Shown here one piece after another: positions 58,014 to 64,000 of a stretch of DNA of 64,000 bases (positions are counted from its first letter, which is position 1; each line of letters begins with the position of its first letter). The position numbers were made by a program, and so were the translations under genes. Source of the stretch: DAOUVR01 sp034430535. Its GTDB lineage: Bacteria > Chloroflexota > Dehalococcoidia > E44-bin15. The stretch spans positions 124,001 through 188,000 of the forward strand of contig CAYUCL010000002.1 in the NCBI GenBank assembly GCA_964443325.1. The letters run 5' to 3'. Below the pieces are notes generated by a model. It made no database searches. It was given only the letters and a program-made list of their open reading frames with translations, and was not told where the DNA came from.

Positions 58014-58855
58014 AGGTGCTAGTAACCGGTGCTGGAGGTATGCTGGCAAAAGACCTTGTTCCGTGCCTGCAAGAGCGGGGACATGAAATTCTTGCCCTGC
58101 CTCATGAGGAGCTCGATATCACTGATCTAGAAACCGTTAGAGCTGCAATGAATAAATTCCTGCCTGAGCTTGTCATTAATTGCGCCTCTTATACCAAAGT
58201 AGATGAGGCAGAAAAAGAGGAGTACCTGGCGCTTATGGTCAACGGCTATGGTGTTCAGACCCTTTGCCTTCTGTGCAATGAGCTAGATGTCCCGCTGGTT
58301 CACTTCAGCAGTGACTATGTCTTCGATGGCACTAAGGCAAGTCCATACACCATTTATGACCAGCCTAATCCCATAAACGCCTACGGTCGCTCCAAAGTCC
58401 TTGGCGAAAAATATATCCTGTGGCTTCTCAACAAGTTTTACTTAATACGTACTGGCTGGCTATTTGGGCTCCATGGTAAGAGCTTTGTCAACACTATGCT
58501 GGAGCTTGGTCAAAAACAGAAACCCATTTCTGTGATAAACGACCAGAGGGGATGCCCCACATGGACCCGTCACCTTGCCCAAGCAGTTGCTGAACTGATC
58601 GAAACGGAGCGCTATGGTGTCTACCACATAACCAACTCCGAGCCAACCACCTGGTTTGACTTCGCCAGGGATATCTTTAGTCTCTCTGGAATGGACGTAC
58701 AGGTCATCCCAATAACCTCGGAGCAACTTTCCAGACCGGCAAAGAGACCCAAGAACAGTGCTCTTGACCCCTTCCCTCTTACTGAGGTCTTATTGAGAGA
58801 GATGCCATCATGGAGGGAAGCTCTTGAGGAGTATCTGGAACGAAGAAACACATAG
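58010..58855 (+). CDS. rmlD: dTDP-4-dehydrorhamnose reductase
   Basis: A 281-residue short-chain reductase. MKVLVTGAGGMLAKDL is the Rossmann start, then INCASYTKVDEAE, HFSSDYVFDG, and the catalytic pair Tyr and Lys in NAYGRSKVLGE. It reduces dTDP-4-keto-rhamnose with NADPH to dTDP-L-rhamnose. It overlaps the epimerase stop by 4 bases. GAAGTGAAGATGGG is the ribosome site. Length is standard. Confidence 0.93.
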   Translation: MKVLVTGAGGMLAKDLVPCLQERGHEILALPHEELDITDLETVRAAMNKFLPELVINCASYTKVDEAEKEEYLALMVNGYGVQTLCLLCNELDVPLVHFSSDYVFDGTKASPYTIYDQPNPINAYGRSKVLGEKYILWLLNKFYLIRTGWLFGLHGKSFVNTMLELGQKQKPISVINDQRGCPTWTRHLAQAVAELIETERYGVYHITNSEPTTWFDFARDIFSLSGMDVQVIPITSEQLSRPAKRPKNSALDPFPLTEVLLREMPSWREALEEYLERRNT

Positions 58856-58877
58856 AAATAGATATTCAACAGGTAGC

Positions 58878-58895
58878 GCGAGGCTTTAGCCTCGC
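58878..58895. repeat. Palindrome GCGAGGC-TTTA-GCCTCGC
   Basis: A perfect 7-base stem, preceded by GTAGC, of the same family as the palindrome at 4707-4724. It sits in the 138-base gap between rmlD and rmlB and is followed by an imperfect CGAGATTG/CGCTCGCAATG repeat. Confidence 0.7.
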
Positions 58896-58993
58896 CAAGT
58901 GGAGATAAAAGGAAGCGAGATTGATTCGCTTCGCTCGCAATGACAGAAGCGACTTCTAATAGAGGGGGGCCAGGGAGTGAGGTTAATCAGATT

Positions 58994-59950
58994 ATGAGGC
59001 TACTTGTAACCGGAGGTGCCGGCTTTATCGGCTCGAACTTCGTTCAGTATATCCTTGAGAAGCATCCCGACTATGAAATAACAAACCTCGATGCCTTAAC
59101 CTATGCCGGGAGCCTTGACAACCTGAAAGGAGTCATGGATAACCCCAGGCACAGGTTTATTCAGGGCAGCATTGCAGACGGGGAAGTCGTTGAGCAGGTA
59201 ATGACAGGCATCGATGTGGTGATAAACTTCGCCGCCGAGTCCCATGTGGATAGAAGCATCGTTGAGCCTCAGGTCTTCATTAAAACTAATGTTTTGGGCA
59301 CTCAGGTCTTGCTTAATGCGGCACTACGACACAAGGTGAAGCTTTTCAACCAGATCTCCACCGATGAAGTCTATGGTGCCGTTGAGCTTGACACACCGCA
59401 GAGATTCAATGAGGAATCACCCTTGCGCCCCAACTCCCCCTACGCTGCCAGCAAAGCTGCTGCCGACCTCCTCGTCCTGGCATATCACCGCACTTACGGG
59501 CTTCCCGTAGTGATCTCCCGTTGCTCCAACAACTATGGGCCAAGGCAGCACCCAGAAAAGTTCATCCCCACCGTCATCCTCAATGCATTGCGCGATATAC
59601 CCATTCCAATCTACGGTGATGGCCTCTATGTGCGGGACTGGATTCATGTTCTCGACCATTGCCGGGCGATAGACATGATATTGGAAAAGGGAAGGGTTGG
59701 CGAAATCTATAACATCAGTGCCGATAATGAATGGGCTAATATCGAGCTTGCCCGAATAATCCTACAAATCATAGGCAGACCCGAGTCTTTGCTTCAATCT
59801 GTCCCGGACCGCCCTGGGCACGACAGGAGGTATGCCCTGGGCAGCGATAAGCTGAAGCGTGAATTGGACTGGAATCGAGCATTTTGCTTTGATAAAGGCT
59901 TAAATGAAACGATTCAATGGTATAGTGAAAAACAGGATGTCGTTGAATAA
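58994..59950 (+). CDS. rmlB: dTDP-glucose 4,6-dehydratase
   Basis: A 318-residue extended SDR. MRLLVTGGAGFIGSNFVQYI, DALTYAGSLDNL, FAAESHVDRSI, then ISTDEVYG with Thr123, Asp124 and Glu125, and Tyr150/Lys154 in SPYAASKAAAD. It converts dTDP-glucose to the 4-keto-6-deoxy sugar, the second step of rhamnose synthesis. ATG at 58994 is chosen where homology starts. The ORF from 58940 adds 18 unrelated residues. Together with rmlA, the epimerase gene and rmlD it gives a complete dTDP-L-rhamnose set. Confidence 0.95.
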   Translation: MRLLVTGGAGFIGSNFVQYILEKHPDYEITNLDALTYAGSLDNLKGVMDNPRHRFIQGSIADGEVVEQVMTGIDVVINFAAESHVDRSIVEPQVFIKTNVLGTQVLLNAALRHKVKLFNQISTDEVYGAVELDTPQRFNEESPLRPNSPYAASKAAADLLVLAYHRTYGLPVVISRCSNNYGPRQHPEKFIPTVILNALRDIPIPIYGDGLYVRDWIHVLDHCRAIDMILEKGRVGEIYNISADNEWANIELARIILQIIGRPESLLQSVPDRPGHDRRYALGSDKLKRELDWNRAFCFDKGLNETIQWYSEKQDVVE

Positions 59951-59968
59951 GGGGGAAAGGCCTGACAA

Positions 59969-61216
59969 ATGAGAATCTCAGTCATGGGCTGTGGCCATGT
60001 CGGTTTGGTGGTTGCAGCCTGTCTCGCCAAACTGGGAAACAAGGTCACTGTTGTCGATATCGACGAGCAGAAAATAGCACAATTAAACAGGAAGGTGTGT
60101 CCGGTATACGAGGAGGACGCAGCCGAAATCTTGGCAGAAGTCGACATCGAAGCAACCTCGGACCACCATCGCATGTCGGGATCGGACATTATCTACATCT
60201 GCGTGGACACGCCTTCAAAGGCAGATGGCTCTATATCGCTTGAGCATATAACAGGGGCAACGAAGCAAATTGCGTCCATACTAAAACAGAAAAAGGGCCA
60301 CTGCATAATCGCAGTAAAGAGCACAGTAATCCCCGGCACTACCGAAGATGTCGTTATTCCTATACTGGAAACCTCCGGGAAAGTGGCTGGACGTGACTTC
60401 GGTGTATGTATGACCCCGGAGTTCCTGAGGGAAGGAAAGGGAATAAGCGACTTTATGCATCCAGACAGGATCGTCATAGGGGAATATGACCGAAGTTCTG
60501 GAGATATGCTATGTAATCTATATCACACCTTCGATGCCCCTGTCGTGCGAGTCAATCTGAAGACTGCAGAGATGATCAAGTATGCTTCTAATGTGTTCCT
60601 AACAACTAAAGTATCTTTCATAAATGAGATTGGCAATATCTGCAAGCAGCTTGGTATCGACACCTATGAAGTAGCCAAAGGTATGGGCTATGATGAGCGA
60701 ATCGGACACAAGTTTTTGAATGCCGGCATCGGTTTCGCTGGCCCTTGCCTTCTCAAAGACCTAAAAGCATTGATTGCAGGCGCAAATCAGTTGGGCTATG
60801 AACCAAGGCTGCTCGAGGAGGTATTGAGCTTAAATGAGCAACAAGTGCTTAAGCTTGTAGAACTGCTACGAAAGCATATCCCGCTAGAGGGCAGTAGCGT
60901 AGGCATATTAGGATTATCATATAAGCCTATGACTGACGATATAAAGGACTCGCTGGCTATAGATATCGCTAACACCCTGTTAAAGGAAGGAGCAGTATTA
61001 AAAGCCTACGACCCGCAGGCCATGCCAAACTTTGAAATACTATTCCCCCAAATCGAGTATGCCACCCCTGAAGAGGTGCTAAAATGCGACGCCATTATCA
61101 TTCTCACCGAATGGGAAGAGTTTGAACGGTTAAATTACAGGGGAAAGATCGTCATAGACGGAAGAAGGGTATTGAAAGCACAAGAAGCCATGATATATGA
61201 GGGGGTTTGCTGGTGA
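59969..61216 (+). CDS. UDP-sugar 6-dehydrogenase family protein
   Basis: A 415-residue UDP-glucose/GDP-mannose dehydrogenase. ISVMGCGHVGLVVAACLA (3-20) is the NAD site, Glu152 in MTPEFLREG, Lys204 in AEMIKYASNVFL, and the catalytic Cys260 in GIGFAGPCLLKDL. Usually the last motif reads GFGGSCFPKD, so Pro-Cys-Leu-Leu is a small change. It oxidises a nucleotide sugar to its uronate, either UDP-GlcA, UDP-GlcNAcA or GDP-ManA. This would feed an acidic sugar to the glycan made here. rmlB ends 18 bases upstream. Confidence 0.9.
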   Translation: MRISVMGCGHVGLVVAACLAKLGNKVTVVDIDEQKIAQLNRKVCPVYEEDAAEILAEVDIEATSDHHRMSGSDIIYICVDTPSKADGSISLEHITGATKQIASILKQKKGHCIIAVKSTVIPGTTEDVVIPILETSGKVAGRDFGVCMTPEFLREGKGISDFMHPDRIVIGEYDRSSGDMLCNLYHTFDAPVVRVNLKTAEMIKYASNVFLTTKVSFINEIGNICKQLGIDTYEVAKGMGYDERIGHKFLNAGIGFAGPCLLKDLKALIAGANQLGYEPRLLEEVLSLNEQQVLKLVELLRKHIPLEGSSVGILGLSYKPMTDDIKDSLAIDIANTLLKEGAVLKAYDPQAMPNFEILFPQIEYATPEEVLKCDAIIILTEWEEFERLNYRGKIVIDGRRVLKAQEAMIYEGVCW

Positions 61217-61343
61217 TTCTATATCCTACAAGCGAGCGCGAATCAGGAGCGTCAGAAAGAATATGTTGACTGTTATGAGCAAAACAGCGGGTAGCAGTCC
61301 AGATGAGATTTAGAGCTCGAGGAGGAGCGAGGCCCAGACAAAA

Positions 61344-62126
61344 ATGATCAACTGGTTGAATGGGCTATTCAGATATCGAGGTTTGCTTTACAGGCTGACT
61401 GTGCGTGAAATACAGATACGCTACAAACAGTCAGTGTTGGGTATAGCCTGGGCAGTCCTCCAGCCGTTAGCCCTGATGCTGATGTTCACCCTTATATTCT
61501 CAACATTGCTCAACATTCCCAGCGACGACATCCCTTACCCCATCTTCGCCTATAGCGCTTTGTTGCCCTGGACATTCTTCTCTGGCTCTCTCACTCGTGC
61601 TATTCCCAGTCTGGAGACCAATGCCCCACTGATTAAGAAAATATACTTTCCCCGGGAGCTCTTCCCCATTTCATCTGTTCTAGCAGCCTTTGTCGATTTC
61701 CTCATTGCTGCTATTGTCTTTATAGGCATGATGTTCTATTTCCATGTTCCCTTTACTGTAAATATGCTCTACGTGGTGCCCATACTTCTGATACAGATAG
61801 TATTCACTTTGGGTATATGTTTTTTCGCCTCAGCGATAAATGTCTACTACAGAGACATAAGGTATGCCCTACCCCTGCTTATCCAACTGTGGATGTACGC
61901 CTCACCTATAATCTATCCAATAAGTATGGTCCCGGAGCGAATAAAGCTCTTCTATTTGTTCAATCCCATGGCCGGAATCATAGACAGCTACCGCAACGTC
62001 TTGGTCAAAGGAGAACCCCCACATTTCTTCTACCTGGGCGTTGCGGCAGCGGGTTCGGTAATCCTTTTCGCCTTGTGCTACCTCTATTTCAAGCGCATTG
62101 AAATGACCTTCGCCGATGTGGTATAG
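61344..62126 (+). CDS. Polysaccharide ABC exporter, permease (Wzm/TagG type)
   Basis: A 260-residue ABC-2 type permease with six membrane helices. An N-terminal interface helix carries REIQIRYKQSVLGIAWAVLQP and is followed by SALLPWTFFSGSLTRAIPSL, FPISSVLAAFVDFLI and a C-terminal LFYLFNPMAGIIDSYRNVLV. It exports lipid-linked glycan across the inner membrane with the ATPase next door (24-base gap). GAGGAGGAGCGAGG lies 11 bases before the ATG. Both halves of the exporter are adjacent, as is normal. Confidence 0.93.
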   Translation: MINWLNGLFRYRGLLYRLTVREIQIRYKQSVLGIAWAVLQPLALMLMFTLIFSTLLNIPSDDIPYPIFAYSALLPWTFFSGSLTRAIPSLETNAPLIKKIYFPRELFPISSVLAAFVDFLIAAIVFIGMMFYFHVPFTVNMLYVVPILLIQIVFTLGICFFASAINVYYRDIRYALPLLIQLWMYASPIIYPISMVPERIKLFYLFNPMAGIIDSYRNVLVKGEPPHFFYLGVAAAGSVILFALCYLYFKRIEMTFADVV

Positions 62127-62150
62127 ATTTATATAGGCAATCGAAGAGAA

Positions 62151-63371
62151 ATGGCAATCATAAGTTTTCAGAATGTGTCCAAGAGATATCGAATGGGCCA
62201 ACGGGGATATCGCACTATTCGAGAGGATATCTACAACTTATCCAGCAGGCTAATTCACTTCAGAAAGGACAGCGGCCGGGATTTCATCTGGGCGCTGAAA
62301 GATGTCAGCTTTGAACTGGACAAAGGCGAGACACTGGGTATCATTGGCCCGAACGGGGCTGGTAAAACAACCACCCTGAGATTACTGGCGGGCATAACCA
62401 AACCCACAGAGGGAAGTATTTCGGTTACGGGGAGAATGGGGGTTCTGATCGAGCTCCAGGCCGGTTTTCACCCTGAGCTGACCGGTCGGGAGAATGTCTA
62501 CCTCAACGGCTCGATACTTGGTATGACCACAAAGGAGATAGCCAGGAAGTTTGATGCTATCGTCGACTTTGCTGAGCTGAAGGATTTCATTGATACCCCG
62601 GTGAAGCGATACTCATCAGGAATGATGGTGAGATTGGGCTTTTCGGTGGCGGTGCACGTCGAGCCAGAAGTCCTGCTGGTTGACGAAGTATTGGCTGTAG
62701 GTGATGTAGCCTTTCAGTCAAAATGCTACCAAAAGATGGGTAAGTTATTAGACGAAGGATGCGCCCTCGTGTTTGTATCCCATAACATGGCTGCAATGCA
62801 GCGCATGTGTAAAAGGGTTATCTGGCTCGACAAGGGTCAAATAAGAGAGGTTGGAGAAGCGGGAAGCGTCTGCAACTCATACTCCAACTACATGATTTCA
62901 TCTTCAAGTGACAAAGGGGTGTATACCAATATCCCCGTTGATTACTCCGACCCTGACATTTACCTCAAATCGGTGGAAGTTTATGGCAGAAACAGTGAGG
63001 AAGTGAACAAGGTATGGCTGGACGACGAATGCACCATTCGCGTTGTGTTCGAGACTAAGAAAAGACTTGTCAAGCCATCTTTTCTCATCGGTATCAGAAA
63101 CGAGAATAACCTAGAAGTGGCCGTATTGCATAGCAAAGCCCAAGGCGACAGCGCTGATTTCGAGGGAACGGGTGTTGTCAATTGTGTACTGCCAAATCTA
63201 TCTTTGCTGCCCGGTGCTTACCGATTGCGTTTCAGCATACTGGAAGGCACCCGCCAAAGGGCATTGCTTTCCGCCAGTAACGCCAGCCAGTTTCGAGTTG
63301 TATCTGAGTCGCCTGAGTGGATGCTTGCCCGTGCCATTTTCATTCCAGGCCACAAGTGGACTTTTGAGTGA
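62151..63371 (+). CDS. Polysaccharide ABC exporter ATPase with C-terminal glycan-binding domain (Wzt type)
   Basis: A 406-residue ATPase. Walker A GPNGAGKTT near 64-72, the Q loop ELQAGFHPELTGRENVYLNG, the signature YSSGMMVRLGFSVAVH and Walker B LLVDEVLAVGD. Residues from about 250 on form the extra C-terminal beta-sandwich found in Wzt, which binds the end of the O-antigen. So export may wait for a finished, capped glycan. It is the partner of the permease. No O-antigen polymerase is visible in the window. Confidence 0.92.
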   Translation: MAIISFQNVSKRYRMGQRGYRTIREDIYNLSSRLIHFRKDSGRDFIWALKDVSFELDKGETLGIIGPNGAGKTTTLRLLAGITKPTEGSISVTGRMGVLIELQAGFHPELTGRENVYLNGSILGMTTKEIARKFDAIVDFAELKDFIDTPVKRYSSGMMVRLGFSVAVHVEPEVLLVDEVLAVGDVAFQSKCYQKMGKLLDEGCALVFVSHNMAAMQRMCKRVIWLDKGQIREVGEAGSVCNSYSNYMISSSSDKGVYTNIPVDYSDPDIYLKSVEVYGRNSEEVNKVWLDDECTIRVVFETKKRLVKPSFLIGIRNENNLEVAVLHSKAQGDSADFEGTGVVNCVLPNLSLLPGAYRLRFSILEGTRQRALLSASNASQFRVVSESPEWMLARAIFIPGHKWTFE

Positions 63372-63719
63372 ATCCGGGTTTGCTCTACATCATTGGTTGA
63401 CTTATACAATTCTTGCCATTGAAACATAGAATCGTTTGGGCAGAAAGGAAGGCTTCTGGATGTTTGGTAGCAATTCTGGTTTCTTTATCGCTTGCCTTAA
63501 GAGATATAGCTGGGATATAACAGGAATTGACACTTCCGAATGTTCCAGCAATAGGAAATTGGGTAATGCCTCTATTCGTTATTTCCCCTACTCGACCGAC
63601 CCTTTGGTTATTAGTTCCTTTAGCCGTTATCGTATACTTTGCGATTTTACCCCTTTTAAAGACTTTCCCCAAATAAGACTTGGATTTATTTAAGAAAATT
63701 TGTGATGTAAAATAGAACA
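63372..63719. other. A+T-rich gap before the GT2 gene
   Basis: This 348-base stretch is much richer in A and T than the genes on its left. No conserved ORF is seen. The two short ORFs here (one on each strand) have no recognisable composition or start signals. It may contain a promoter for the following gene. Confidence 0.4.
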
Positions 63720-64000
63720 ATGAAGAGATTGAGTCTTCGCTCTGTCGCTGGATATATGTATCATAATGCTCAATTGAATGGCCGATTTATGGGGAAAAAT
63801 ATGCGGCACAATTACTATTTAAAAAACTGGATCGAATGTAGGAGAAATAAGCAACTCCTAAAAAACGCTAGAAATGAATCCGATGGGAAACCCAACAATG
63901 AAAATCCTCTTATATCCATTCGGATTCCTACATACAATCGCGCAACTATTTTAGTAGAGCGCACAATCCCCTCTATTCTCCGCCAAACATATCAAAATTT
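63720..64000 (+). CDS. Family 2 glycosyltransferase, N-terminal part (cut by window end)
   Basis: Reading from the ATG at 63720 there is an open frame to the window end, 93 codons. After about 63 residues of basic, Asn-rich leader it enters the GT-A opening ISIRIPTYNRATILVERTIP, followed by SILRQTYQN. This is the typical first strand of a GT2 family transferase (PxYN and the SxLxQTY helix). The leader has two further ATG codons, the later one preceded by GGGGAAAAAT, so the true start may be downstream. It extends the glycan region beyond the window. Confidence 0.75.
   Translation, partial: MKRLSLRSVAGYMYHNAQLNGRFMGKNMRHNYYLKNWIECRRNKQLLKNARNESDGKPNNENPLISIRIPTYNRATILVERTIPSILRQTYQN

Noticed and set aside
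63385..63720. Opposing short ORFs after the Wzt gene
   Set aside because: Both the 111-aa minus and the 85-aa plus ORFs lack start signals and conserved patterns in A/T-rich DNA.

Overview
The window is most simply read as chromosome of an uncultured strict anaerobe, probably a Chloroflexota (Dehalococcoidia-like) bacterium. This is inferred from gene content: a bacterial STT3/AglB-type oligosaccharyltransferase, a large heterodisulfide-reductase-like (Hdr) flavoprotein cluster next to a 2-oxoacid:ferredoxin oxidoreductase, benzoyl-CoA-reductase/2-hydroxyacyl-CoA-dehydratase-type subunits, a split ComEC, DnaD/DnaC-type helicase loading and many short palindromic intergenic repeats. No 16S rRNA or taxonomic marker tree could be used, so the placement is not firm.

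Layout. 0-7.9 kb: CAP-domain and zinc-ribbon proteins, a hicBA module whose toxin gene is broken, the DNA-uptake genes comEA-comEC-comEC(MBL), ilvE, a membrane-protein/PAP2 pair, a lipoprotein and tRNA-Pro(TGG). 7.9-18.4 kb: accessory DNA with tandem hairpins, palindromes, a secreted-protein/DUF916 pair with a decayed second copy, a thiolase/DUF35 pair, unknown genes, a CaiB-type CoA-transferase and a small Cys-rich protein. 18.4-23.4 kb: an MFS transporter, a wHTH-Fe-S protein and two benzoyl-CoA-reductase-like subunits. 23.9-26.0 kb: tsaD and DUF2851, converging. 26.3-37.0 kb: one long minus-strand cluster korD-korA-korB-korC, a 1182-aa GltD/HdrA fusion, mvhD, hdrCB and hdrA-mvhD, bracketed by two copies of an XRE/DUF488 module, one of which is a deletion remnant. 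38.1-43.6 kb: groESL with a promoter and CIRCE operator, then a GT4 glycosyltransferase and a glycogen-debranching enzyme. 43.6-53.6 kb: housekeeping genes (M16 peptidase, MBL hydrolase, lysA, holB, ricT, HNH endonuclease, dnaC-like/dnaD/dnaB, rplI, yqeY, rpsU). 53.9-64.0 kb: a surface-glycan region with STT3, rmlA-like, rmlC-like, rmlD, rmlB, UDP-sugar dehydrogenase, Wzm/Wzt-type ABC exporter and the start of a GT2 glycosyltransferase cut by the window end.

How it fits together. The Kor enzyme would oxidise a 2-oxoacid to an acyl-CoA and reduce the small ferredoxin. The Hdr/MvhD/GltD-like proteins form a plausible electron-sharing complex linking ferredoxin, NAD(P)H and a disulfide or other low-potential acceptor. 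The thiolase, CoA-transferase and BCR-like subunits suggest that CoA-thioester (fatty or aromatic acid) metabolism feeds this. The last 10 kb makes, activates, exports and probably transfers a rhamnose- and uronate-containing glycan to proteins.

Several regions show the same style of genome change: a gene or module is duplicated, one copy decays, and unrelated genes sit between or inside the copies (comEC 3' end around hicBA, the DUF916 pair around 13-15 kb, the XRE/DUF488 module around the kor-hdr cluster).
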